Below, piece after piece: positions 34,301 through 44,414 of a stretch of 64,000 bases of DNA. Positions within the stretch are counted from its first letter, which is position 1. Each line of letters begins with the position of its first letter. Below the pieces are notes generated by a model, which had not been told where the DNA came from, searched no databases, and worked only from the letters and a program-made list of their open reading frames with translations. The stretch is from Blumeriella jaapii (Eukaryota; Ascomycota; Leotiomycetes; Helotiales; Drepanopezizaceae). The DNA lies in NCBI GenBank assembly GCA_009599575.1, contig VWND01000005.1:1612001-1676000 (forward strand), written 5' to 3'. A program made the position numbers and the translations under genes.

Positions 34301-34885
34301 CAAGCTGACACTGTTTTATCACAATATCGCGGACTGTTAGACGCTTATTAACGTTCCAAATCTTAACATACTGGTAAGCAGAATAAATTGGCAGAGAAAA
34401 GCAACTATGCTATGTTCAAATTCAAGTAATTGTTATCATAAACACCACAATTGCAAGAGAGAATTCAGTTGCGTCGCGGAAGCTCAACGTGTGTGCATTA
34501 AGTCGATGTTGGGTTGAGTAAATGAATAAGCCGAGGTGAAGTACCTCACAAATCACTTAATTCTCCGCCAGAAAGTCGGTTCTTATCATCCTCAAAGATA
34601 AATGTCAGCTGTGCAAATTGCTAAAGCTCTTATCCCAAACCTGATCATATGTGTGGGGTATCTATCTGCGTGCATTTGTATCATAATGTTCATAACGTCG
34701 TCGTTTCCGTGAACGATTCCCCCCCCCCCCCCCCCCCGCGTCGAGTTGTTTTGCACGCCACGCCAAACAACACTAAACATGCCATCCCAAATGATTGCAT
34801 GGTGCAGAAGAAAAGTGTTCAATGCTTCCAACACCTCCAATGTCCAAACACCCCACAAAGCCCCCGACGCGCGAAAGCACACACT
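31345..34885. other. Gene-poor, partly AT-rich stretch
   Basis: About 3.5 kb without a supported gene. From 33230 to 34600 the DNA is clearly AT-richer than the housekeeping segments. A perfect 10-bp-arm palindrome lies at 33155-33175 and a C run of about 19 at 34719-34737. Frames at 31758-32235, 32887-33108 and 34105-34308 lack recognisable content. Decayed transposon DNA is possible but no terminal repeats or conserved protein motifs were seen. Confidence 0.55.
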
Positions 34886-36795
34886 TCACAGCTTCACAGG
34901 GTAATTCTTCCGAATTCTGCCTCCGAAGCGGTAGATAAACAACGGCGCCGGGATGAGGCCAATAGCAATAAAGCCCAATGCCGAGTTGCCCCATCCCAAG
35001 CCCAGCGACTCGTACATCGTCGGGCCGGCCAGAGGCAGGAACGCGCCGAACACTGAACGCATGACAGTGAGGGCCGCGATGCCGGAGGCGGCGAACTCGG
35101 GGAAGGAGTCGATGGTGTAGGTCTGAATCGGAATCCAGACGCCCATGATTCCAAAGCCGAAGGGCATGAGGCCGAGGATGGGGACGATCCACTGGGCGAG
35201 TACGTCAATCTCAAGGTTTGTTTAGATGGTAGGAGGGAAAGGCTCACGTGTACGCCTTTGTCGGCGCTCCATCCATACCAGAAGAAGGTGATAGGGATGA
35301 AGCACGCGAAGAAGATACAAGCCGGCAGCCTCATCTCCGGCTCGAAAATGCCGTCGTTGGCTTTCGTCATCCTCACGACCGTCGCATCACTGATCCTGGC
35401 CACTATTGCTAGAGCACCGACATACCCAGGGCCAAGAGCGATGTAAGCGAGGCCGCAGATTTCGGGAGACCAGCCGTAGGTCGAGGAGAAGACCTGAGTA
35501 ATGGTTGTGAAGAGGAGGTAGAGCAAGCCGTAGCATACGGCCATGTAGAGTGAGACGAGGAAGATGATGGGGGAGCAAAAGAGCATTTTCAAGGGGCGAG
35601 TGATGCCGAAGAGAAGAACTTGGGTGGCGTAGGAGCAGGTCCCGTGGTTTCGTCGTAACAGGATTTGAGGCCAGGGCGGTTGAGCTTCTGTTGCAGACCT
35701 GGAAGTGTTAGAGCGTATCTGAGGCGCAATTCCGAACAGAAAAACGTGATCTTACGTCTGAGCTTGCGATGAATCAACACTCTGTGGTTGGTCTCTCGGG
35801 TGAGCAGCTCTATACAGAGAGAGACGAAAGTTCCTGCGATGAGCAGGATCCAGAAAACCCATCTCCAACCAGCTCTCTGGGCGATGAATCCTCCACACAC
35901 TGGTCCAACAACAGGACCAAACAACGGTCCCAAGCTGTAGACCGCGGACGCAATCCCCCTTCTGTCAGGGGGAAACAAATCTGCAATCACTCCTCCCCCA
36001 ATCGTCAGGCATCCGGACCCTCCCACTCCTGTCAGGAAGCGGAATATGATCAGAGACTGGAGATTTGGCGCGAGTGCACACCCAATCTGCCACACGCAGA
36101 AAAATGCATTGGCTCCCGTTATGACGAATCTTCTTCCGTAAATCTCAGACAAGGGCGCCAAGAACAAGGGCCCGATCGCATAACCCAGCACGAATATCGA
36201 GACCGTGAGTGACTGTAGGATGGCCGAGTCGTTGTTGAACTCCTGGCTCATGAACGAGACCCCAGGAGCGAACATGGAGGACGCCAGTGGCGAGATGAAT
36301 GAGATGCTCGCCAACAATGCGATCAATGTCCATTTCCTGCGCTCCGTGAAGTTGAGCGGCATTTCAGGATCCTCCTGCGATTGCCATCCCACTATGCCTT
36401 TATTCAAGTCGGATATTGGAAGCGCGGCGGGAGGGAGCCGGGATTTCTTGCTGCGAGAATTCAGGCTCGTAGATATGCGGCTATGTGTGCTTTGTCTCGT
36501 GCTTACTCGCGAGAAATGGTTGTTATCTTTTCGAGGTTCCGCTTTTGTCGAGACTTGGGACTGGCTTTGTGGGTCAATTATCGACAATGGTTTGCAAGGA
36601 CGGGTTACCAACATATGCCCTCTCTAGATCAACCATGTGTGCTCGATCCAGGCCCGCGATGTCTTCATGGTCAATATCAGGCCTGCCGATTGCTCCTTCG
36701 ACCACAGATTTCTCGTTTTCCGAATGGAAGGCTGTTGCTCCATTGCCCGTCGTTTCAACACTGACTTTCTCGACATGCACCAGCGGAGTCATCAT
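34886..36795 (-). CDS. DHA1-type MFS multidrug transporter, frame broken
   Basis: This is a 12-helix drug:proton antiporter-type exporter of the plasma membrane. Exons: 35756 and above, 35698-35248 and 35191-34886. Family blocks are GWQSQEDPEMPLN, SFISPLASSMFAPG, PLFLAPLSEIYGRR, RFLTGVGGSGCLTIGGGVIA and LFGPVVGPVCGGFIAQRAGW. The last exon carries PFGFGIMGVWIPIQTY. Exon 2 starts in one frame (KLNRPGLKSCYDETT) and continues in another (LLFGITRPLKMLFCSP). The shift lies at about 35617-35624, consistent with one missing base, and exon length confirms it. The start is open: an ATG at 36614, or an upstream exon 36795-36627 (ending DLERAY) spliced with GTAACC to AAAG before GIVGWQSQED, which gives the more typical N terminus. 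Confidence 0.85.
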
Positions 36796-37742
36796 TAGAT
36801 GTGCCGCCGCGCTGGCGCACTAATGCTGCTGCTGCTGCTACTGCTCGAGTACCTGATAGATGCAAAGAATGGACCCGGCGAAGGCGCATGTCTGACTTCC
36901 GAGAAGAGAGGAGGGAGGTACTGTATTGTAGGTGAGAGGGGGGGAATGCAGGTACAGTAAGTACTGTAGGTAAGTACAGAGCGGCTGTCTCGGGCCAGGC
37001 AAAAGCTAGAGGATGAATGCCTCCATGCAATTGGAACAGAAACCAACAGCAACACACCGACCTTTTGCAATATTTGCTTTTTATCATGTTGTGCAGAATC
37101 CGCTGCAGATCTCGGCCATGTCGGGACTCGAAGAACGGATCTTGCAGGTAAGGTAGGGTGCAGTCAGAGGGACGTCGTCTGATCGACGTTAATTAGCCGA
37201 GCCACGCTTATTTACGTGGGACAGGGAGGAAATATGCGCGAGTTTGTGGAAAGATAGATAGATAGATATACCTTATGAGTGAAACTTAAATCCCTAGCAA
37301 CGTCTTATCACTTTTCCAGTGGTGACAGCAACTGACAGCAACTGACAGCAACTGACAGCAACTGACAGCAACTGACGACAACAAATGGTCACCATCAATA
37401 CGACGTGGCACCGGGCCCCCTTCAACCCCAGCGGCTGGCGAGCCCATGGGAAGTGAGAACGAGGGTGGCATGATCAGAATGATCAATTCAAGTCTCGAAT
37501 ATGGAACCTCTTCTCTCGTTTTCGTCTTACATATATGTGCTCATCTCCGGCGTACGACTGGCTGTGAGGATGCGCAGAGAGAAAGAGCCTGTTGCTTTTC
37601 CCATCATCAATTCGGCTTTGCAAGCTGCTCGGTTTCAGCCTCTCTTATTCATGGGGTGGCTTGTGAACATTGAATTCTTATTCAGTCTCACGACACGCGC
37701 CAAGAGCTAGAGAGGAATGCTGAGCGTCCTAATGCAGCGATC
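36796..37742. promoter_or_regulatory. Divergent intergenic region with a 10-bp repeat
   Basis: This lies between the transporter (minus) and the HExxH-SAP gene (plus). GTACAGTAAGTACTGTAGG words lie at 36953-36972. A GACAGCAACT direct repeat of 5-6 copies lies at 37323-37376. Both promoters should be in this stretch; no gene is seen. Confidence 0.5.
37323..37376. repeat. Tandem GACAGCAACT repeat
   Basis: A 10-bp unit is repeated about 5.5 times with the last copy altered. It lies about 370 bp upstream of the HExxH-SAP gene start. Confidence 0.9.
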
Positions 37743-40700
37743 GTGCATACCGAAGGCCCATGGCCATCTGGAATGCTTGAGCAGGCTCCCTTTCACTTGG
37801 ATCGCCCCTCAACACAGTTTCCGTGGCCATCAGTCTCAGCACTGTTGATCAACATGGCGGCCTCACCGAAGGCCACGATGGTCAAGGAAACAAAGTTGTG
37901 GGATGCGCTGGATTTGCAATTGGCACAAGCTCAACGTAAGAATTGCACCGAGACCCCCTCCCGACTCTCCATGTGATATTGATCTTCTCGTAGATACAGG
38001 GCCGGTAAACCCTCCTTCTCTAACCATAGGGTCTCGTTCTAGGAAGGTTGTGAAAAGCTACCAAGATGAGAATGATACGTTCCCGCTGAGTCCTTTCTTC
38101 TTCCGGGAGCACTGGGATGTGAGCGACGAGGACTACGCTCTGCTTCTGCAAAGCATGCAACTAGCTTCGAATCTACTAAGCGTCGGCATACCTTTCCTCG
38201 CCCATTTGGTCCCGTCTAACAGCATCCACGCCGACTTGGAGGATCAACGGCTTGAGAGCAAATCAGTCTACCAAATCCCAAGAAAACCCAGGGACAAGAA
38301 ACAGGAACTAGAAGCAAAAGCCGAACTCCACGAGATTGCAAAAGTTGTCAAATGGCAGCTCAATGATACAATTGCCACGGGTAAAAAATGGCTCGGAATC
38401 ACCAGGCTGGTCACCGAGGATCGCTGGGGACCCAGGCCATGGACAGACCTGATTGAGGAAGACGTTGAAAATTCCGATAGAGATCTGATCGACCGGGGAT
38501 TCCAACGCCGGCCTTTGCTGATTGGCATTATGAAGGAATATGTGGATGCACTCAAGCATTACCGAAATTCGAACGACGAGTATCTTCGTGCAACATTCCT
38601 CGCCGGCGTCACCATGACCCATGAAGTGGCCCATGCAGTCTGGCACGTAAGCATTGTTTTCCTTCTGGATCTCCCCGGCTCCGCTAAGTACCTCACAGCA
38701 AGATTTCCGATCATTGAAATACGGTTATGGTGGCGTTGAACCATACTTTGACGATGACTGCGTATCAGAGCTGGGATTGTCGTTCTTGTCGAGCATCTTC
38801 TCGGGTTATAGCCCGTTTTCTATCGATAGGAAAGTACCTACCAACTTTTCAAGCCCGCTCTCCTGGGAAAAGGTTCACAAGAGCAAGGACATCGACAACC
38901 TTTACCGCATAGACTATGCGATTCCTACCGCATATATACAGACACTTTTGGACCAGGAATTCTGGAACGCTCTTGATCAGAAATCCGGCGAGGATTTTGA
39001 AGACGAGGCTCGCAAAGCTTTGGATCCTCGGAATGCTCGTGATCCCAGTCAGCTTCTTTTTCCGGGTCTCCCGGAGATGTCTGTGACAGTTGTTGCACCG
39101 ATCTTGGTTGCAACAGCACACGTACCAGAGTGGACCGTCTCCAAGTACGATGGACGAGCGATCTGGAAGAATTCCTATTTTGATCGAAGGGTCAATTTGC
39201 GAGACCACAAGCTGTTAAAGCAGGTGACTGAGTCTGACAAGCAACTGGAGATATCCCAACTCAAACTGGCCAATCCTAGCCTCAAATTAAAGCTCAACTA
39301 TGGCCAAGCAGACGACGAGGAAGAAACGACAAGTCAGGAATTAGTTGATTCCAAGAGACCGATTTTTGATGGTTCGCTCCGAGTGGCTCTTCTTGATTCT
39401 ACTACGCCACTGAAGCATGCAGATATCAAGTATATTCAAGTCAGATACCGGCCTGACTCGGCTGTAGCTAGGACTACCAGTAAAAAGCGCTTGCAACCAC
39501 ACAATGGCCATAAAGTTACCAGCACGGGCCTGACAAAGAAGGCAAGACTCGCTCTAGATGACTTAACTGGACTCGACTCCGATGACGAGCACGGTGAGGA
39601 TGGGGACAGCATTGGCACCACTAATTCGGTGAAAGAGGAAACGAAAGTTTCTCTGGACGACTCGCGCAAAAAGGCTGGCCAAGACTATCAATTCGGCTTT
39701 GAGGCGTATCATTTCATGGATGTCATAGGTCTCCTTAAAGACAAGCATCCTTCGAACATCGCCAGGTACGAGATTTGGTTTGTCGAAGCTTTTTGCATGG
39801 CAAACCACATCCCATGGGATTTGCCTCCCGTCCCTGAACACAGGTCCTTCGAACGCAAGTTACTACTGGATCGTCTCAACCCGCAACACCGAGCGGTGAT
39901 TGAACGAATACGGCAATTTTGCTTTCGTCAAGCCGAAATAAGATTCCATGGTCTCCCTCAGGCTCTGCTGTCTATCAAGGCTGAAAGCATGTCTCGTGTC
40001 GATGACTGGAGTGACAATGATCTACGCAAACTGTGCGAAACCCAAAGCCTGAAATTCAACGGCACCAGGGATGAATTGCTCGGCCGAGTCTCGGACTGGC
40101 TTAGAGACGACCTCTCCGATTTCGATCGAAAGCACAATCTGAATAAGAGTATTGCAGATCTTGAAGCCGCGGGTCTCAATTTGAGCGAAGAGGACTCGGC
40201 GAAGTGGAGCACAGACGACTTCTTGACTTACTTTGACAAAAATAAACTTCCTATCTGGGGCGACCGCCAGACATGGTACGCACGCCACGAGAGACATAAG
40301 GAGGAATTGAAGTACGGCAGTGCGGATAGAACGAACATCAATCGCAATTTCGAAGGTCTTCTGGGACAACGCATTCAAGAAGGGCTCGAGGTTTACACAT
40401 GGGAGGCAAACACAAAAGCAAGCTACGTCTCCACTCTGAAGTGTGCTCTGTTCGTGAACGGCATCTTCCCCGCCAACTCTACCTTGGAACTCTTCTTGGG
40501 ACAGGATCGCCAGAACCCTCTTGAGGATGACAAGCTTTTGACCTTCTACAACCCAACAGACTGGAAGAACTTGTGGCTGCAAGTCAGACTCCTGAAAGTG
40601 GAACCGACTCTCCGGAAACAACCACATTTGCCTCCCATTGTCTACCAGTCTCGGAACCAGGTGTTGGGGAGTTATGATCCCAGGACGGTTCCGCTCCCCG

Positions 40701-41173
40701 ATCTTGTCAAAACAATCAAACCCGAATCTGAAGATGACGTGCAGCCCGACAGAATTCCCATGCAAATTCAACGGACTTACGATCTCGCAATCGGCGGCGC
40801 ATGCCCCACTCTTCGAGAAATCTACCAAAAGATCCAGTCCGCCTCCGCCGAGCTCGCCAACGTTGTCCGTCCCGGCGGGGGTCAAGACCCCCTCCGCCCG
40901 CACTTGCGCACCCTTCGCGCCCACAGCGCGCAGGAGATGTTGGACAACCTCGATGACTGGCAAGAACGAGTGGCTGAGCAAGAGGACGAGGCTCTGCGAG
41001 TCGTCAAGCCCGACGAGTGGGTGAAGAAGCAGAAAGTGTTGGAAGCGAACTTCCCACCCGGGACGCAACTTGATCATCATGGACGGCCGATCTTGACCAG
41101 CGACAGGGCGAAGCCCGTAAAGCACAATGGTAGCCATATGGCAGATTTATATGCCAGGGTCAAAGTTGGATAA
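37743..41173 (+). CDS. Orphan HExxH (metallopeptidase-like) protein with SAP-like segments
   Basis: No known family is recognised for the whole protein. Exons 37743-37935, 37994-38646 and 38699-41173 (introns 58 and 52 nt) give about 1,106 residues. HEVAHAVWH (residues 274-282) has the HExxH form of zinc metallopeptidases. It is followed across the exon junction by GVEPYFDDDCVSELGLSF, where a glutamate could be the third ligand. Around 715-750, WSDNDLRKLCETQSLKFNGT and DELLGRVSDWL match the SAP helix-extended-helix DNA-binding pattern. A second, weaker copy follows (WSTDDFLTYFDKNKLPIWG). An acidic/basic segment near 560-600 may hold a nuclear localisation signal (SKKRLQPHNGHK, then GLTKKARL). 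The alternative acceptor at 38029 and later ATGs leave the N terminus uncertain. Protease activity is inference. Confidence 0.75.
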
Positions 41174-41505
41174 GGGGCTTGTTTTGTTTCTGGATGGCTA
41201 AACGAGAAGAAGACTTGGCAGCGATGAGAAAGGGGTGGATTGAGTGTAGGGCCCGACCACTTGAGGGTCTCTTTTGACCTTTTTTAATTTGGGGTAGGGC
41301 TACGTTGATGTTTCTTGTTTGTTCTGTTCAGTTAGTATTTTTGGGTAACTTTCTGCTTTTATTTAATTTTTCCCTGTTCTACTTTAATCTACAAATACCT
41401 CAAATTACCACAAAAGTAAACGTTCCTTGACACTTGTTTCAATTAACTTGTTCCCAACCTGAGCTTCCTCGCAGGCAGCACACCGTCACCAGCGTCCGAC
41501 TCTAG
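41174..41505. other. 3' flank of the HExxH-SAP gene
   Basis: AT-rich non-coding sequence; nothing else seen. Confidence 0.5.
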
Positions 41506-41857
41506 ATGCATATTCTCCATGATACCGTTGACCCTAGTGACCACGAAACCCCGATCGTCGATGGCTGGAGCGCTCTTGCGTTCGGCCACCGATGGGACCT
41601 CGAGTTGGAGAAGCTGCAAGACTGGTTCGATGACTGGTGGGCAGAATCGGTCGATGTTCAAGAGGCTGAGCTTGACGAGTTGAGATCTCTTATCTATCCC
41701 TGCTAGATTCTGGATTCTGGATCGGTGCAAGCCATTCGCACAGGTCGCTCGCAGACTGTCGTGCATTGCGACTGGACATATCACGGAGCTCAATCCTACC
41801 CGCCATCGCGAGCTTCACGTCCATCATCAGATCATCAGTGAGAGGAATCAGACCTGA
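41506..41857 (+). pseudogene. Degenerate member of the orphan family found at 43517-44414
   Basis: The frame at 41506-41706 encodes a block ending WFDDWWAESVDVQEAELDEL and RSLIYP, then stops. The next frame (+1) from about 41702 continues with FAQVARRLSCIATGHITELN and ends at 41857. The intact gene 2 kb downstream has the same order: KWYDRWW, LRSDQLRKLIYP, then FVTKRLWHLAGHLHEINPT. No GT-AG pair bridges the break, so this looks like a copy with a frameshift and missing its N-terminal half. The CxxC-containing frame at 41917 may be the remains of the same gene. A sequencing indel is possible. Confidence 0.55.
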
Positions 41858-41916
41858 AATCCAATGGAAGGTTTCTGACGTCGGGACGAGACCAGATCAA
41901 CGCCTGCAGAGGAAGC

Positions 41917-42432
41917 ATGAGAGGCAGATGGAATGAGAAGCTGCTCGACATCGCCCAGCCAAAGACCTTCTGCCGTCGCAATTGTCTAAAGAGAGCAGAG
42001 GCCATCGAAGCTTGTTTGGTGGAGGTGACCGAAACCAAAATTTGGCCTCTCCGCTCGCAACGCAAGCAGTCAATCCAAGCCATTATCGACAGCCCGGGCT
42101 TGGTCAACCGGCACTACAGAAAAGTCGAGGGAGCATGCTTGGCTTGTGACAACAACCTCCGAGGCAAGGAGGTCAGATCTGTTCGAGACGAGATCTTGAT
42201 GCACTGGGAAGGTTTGTGCTTGGACTGCGTGAACACCTCACGCACGAATTCTAGAGATAGATACGTGGTCTACGGGAGCAGCGATTCTGACAAGACGTGG
42301 GGAACTGATTGCCGTCTCAAGTCAGAGAGACGCCGTCGCAGTCACCAATCTGACCTCAATATTGGGAAGGCCATTCTCGAAATACCTGGTACTAGTCTTC
42401 CATGGGCCAGCCCGAGCAAATGGAACAGCTAG
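41917..42432 (+). CDS. Hypothetical protein with paired CxxC motifs, possibly 3' part of the degenerate gene
   Basis: A 171-codon frame without recognised domain. It contains CRRNCLKRAEAIEACL near the start, then HYRKVEGACLACDNNLRG and later WEGLCLDCVNTSRTN. The CLAC and CLDC pairs could bind zinc, and the HWEGLCLDC ending resembles C termini I associate with lineage-specific Dothideomycete BTB-like orphans, from memory only. It may be an independent short gene or the C-terminal section of the gene begun at 41506. The residues after 130 are basic and Ser-rich. Confidence 0.4.
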   Translation: MRGRWNEKLLDIAQPKTFCRRNCLKRAEAIEACLVEVTETKIWPLRSQRKQSIQAIIDSPGLVNRHYRKVEGACLACDNNLRGKEVRSVRDEILMHWEGLCLDCVNTSRTNSRDRYVVYGSSDSDKTWGTDCRLKSERRRRSHQSDLNIGKAILEIPGTSLPWASPSKWNS

Positions 42433-43516
42433 AGATGAGTGAGAGACATGCGAGAAAGATGGTCGGTTAGTGTGATCGTCATCAATCTTTCACCAACGCT
42501 TATTATTCCCATTTCCCATTTTCTCGGGGAAGGATTCTGTGCAGACTCAGACAACTTGAATCTTGACGAGCGCTGGTTTACGGAGAATCACGATATACTG
42601 TTTTGTGGGCGTTAGTCTACGCACTGCACACGCAGGACATTTTTCTAGGAGAGCGGCCTGGCTTTTGCTCAAACGTCGATACCAATAATCCATTTAACGA
42701 TCAACCACAGCCACGCAATATACATGATGTGAAGCAGTGTATGTGTACTAAATTGCTGGTGACATGTTCGTGTCTTTCAGTCATGATCTTCACGATTCTC
42801 ACTTCTTCGTCTCACTTGCTGCGTACGAGCTATGGGGCGGAGAATTCGGGGTTTTTTAAACCACTTCCATTTCGGCTTATACTAATCTACTCGAATCAGC
42901 ATCGACTTGAAGCACAGGCTGTGAACTTCGTGAAATCCATCGACCTCTGCTTCAAGAGGAATCGCCAGTCGCCAAGACGGCACCCCGACTGGGACTAGCT
43001 CAGGAGCTAACAATTACAAGCCTTTCTGTCGTTTGCTTCTTCCACTCTCCGCGGATTCCGGATCCCAACGCTCCATTCAATAGACGACCTGCATATCACC
43101 AGCCACGGGGACGCCTCCGCCAAATCTCCTCGAAGCTAAGCAGTTGCACGATTGCGAGGTTTTCAGAGTGCACTCCTCTATTGACTCCCATCCGATGTTG
43201 TCCTGCTTTACCCTATGATATAAACCACGACTTGCGCTGCTACTGGACCTTCTGGAGGGCGAAATCTAATCCAGCAGCAGTCCGAGAAAGGCAAGAGCAG
43301 GCAACCACGCTAAGCGACATGACGACCCGGGGCGCTTTTACTTCGAGGAAGCCGATCTCACCTTTCAACCTCAGGCTTTCTTGCTAGCCGGATTTCGATA
43401 TCAACAACAACGAAACCTCATCAGCTTGGTCCCTCGATCGTCTTCACCAGATCGTGTCCCAGGCTCTTGAGCCGTCTGCTCGGCCAACAAACCAGAGAGA
43501 TCGACATCCGTCAACG
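42433..43516. other. Intergenic, 5' flank of the orphan gene
   Basis: No supported gene. The 131-codon frame at 42603-42998 has no recognisable content. The stretch 43400-43516 has CT-rich segments typical of fungal promoters. Confidence 0.5.
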
Positions 43517-44414
43517 ATGTCTGTACCCGCGCTTCCGTTCGTAAGCTCACCCTGCCCAATCTGCCTCTTCACCTCGGACTAAGATCTCATCAGTCTCACT
43601 TCTGGGACAATGTCATGCCCAGAAACCAGCCCTCCGACGGCTTCATCCACGTCACGGAGCAAGACTTCACGGCGCAGCGCCCCACGGCCGAACAGCCGAT
43701 CCTTCAAACCGCCACCTTCGCCATCTCCCAGAAGGTCATGCGCCAGCACGCGTCGGAAGAGTTCAACGCCCGCTACATCTCCACGGGCGTGTCGGCCGCG
43801 GACATCAAGGGCTACACCGTCACCAGCATCAGACTTTGGCTGCGCCTCCTCCACAACACCGTCACGCCCGACCTGTACCTCATCCCCATCGAAGACGTTT
43901 GGTATGCCATCGCGTTTGGTCTCCGTTTCCGATTTCCCAGCACCGTGAGCTTCCCCCTTCTCCATCCCCCCTCCCCAGATTCCCCGGCTGTCCCAACGAA
44001 CGCCCCTCTTTTGCACGCATGCCATTCACGTCCCCGTCCAGTATGACGACGCCTGACTCCCTTGATACTCCCAGATCCTGCCCAAATGGTACGATCGGTG
44101 GTGGAAGACGTCTTTCCCCAACCCCAACACGCTACGGAGTGACCAGCTGAGGAAGTTGATCTACCCGAGCTACGAGGTCGGCGGCGGCGGCAAGCTGGAG
44201 TTCGTGACGAAGAGACTGTGGCATCTCGCGGGCCACTTGCACGAGATCAATCCGACCCAGTATCCGAGCCTGTGTGTTCCTCTCAAAGCTATCGGTCCGT
44301 AGACCCTCTCTGCCTGCGCTGCTCACGTGCGCGATGATGCTGATGCCGCTCTGTCTTACTGTAGATTGGGCTGAGAGGGAAGCGAAAGACGACGATCCGA
44401 GCGGGTCCAAGTGA
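43517..44414 (+). CDS. Lineage-specific orphan protein (intact family member)
   Basis: Function unknown. Four exons fit: 43517-43540, 43594-43944, 44075-44294 and 44365-44414, giving 214 residues. The first intron (53 nt, GTAAGC, branch CTAAG, CAG) joins MSVPALPF to SHFWDNVMPRNQPSDGFIHV; a simpler start is the ATG at 43615. The third donor, GTCCGT, is weak. The protein has charged and aromatic-rich segments (IRLWLRLLHNTVTPDLYLIP, then DVWYAIAFGLRFRF, KWYDRWWKTSFPN and LWHLAGHLHEINPTQYPSLC) and no signal peptide or membrane helix. A broken relative lies at 41506-41857. Confidence 0.6.

Noticed and set aside
37982..38045. A second short intron (38 nt) in the HExxH-SAP gene, GTAAAC to TTCTAG
   Set aside because: Below the usual fungal minimum length and the frame is open without it.
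40022..41137. 371-codon minus-strand frame
   Set aside because: Shadow of the HExxH-SAP gene; the plus frame has consistent introns and motif content.
43080..43230. Possible 5S rRNA-like stretch (GAAGCTAAGCAG near 43131)
   Set aside because: Only one short block resembles 5S rRNA; flanking stems and the internal promoter boxes are absent.
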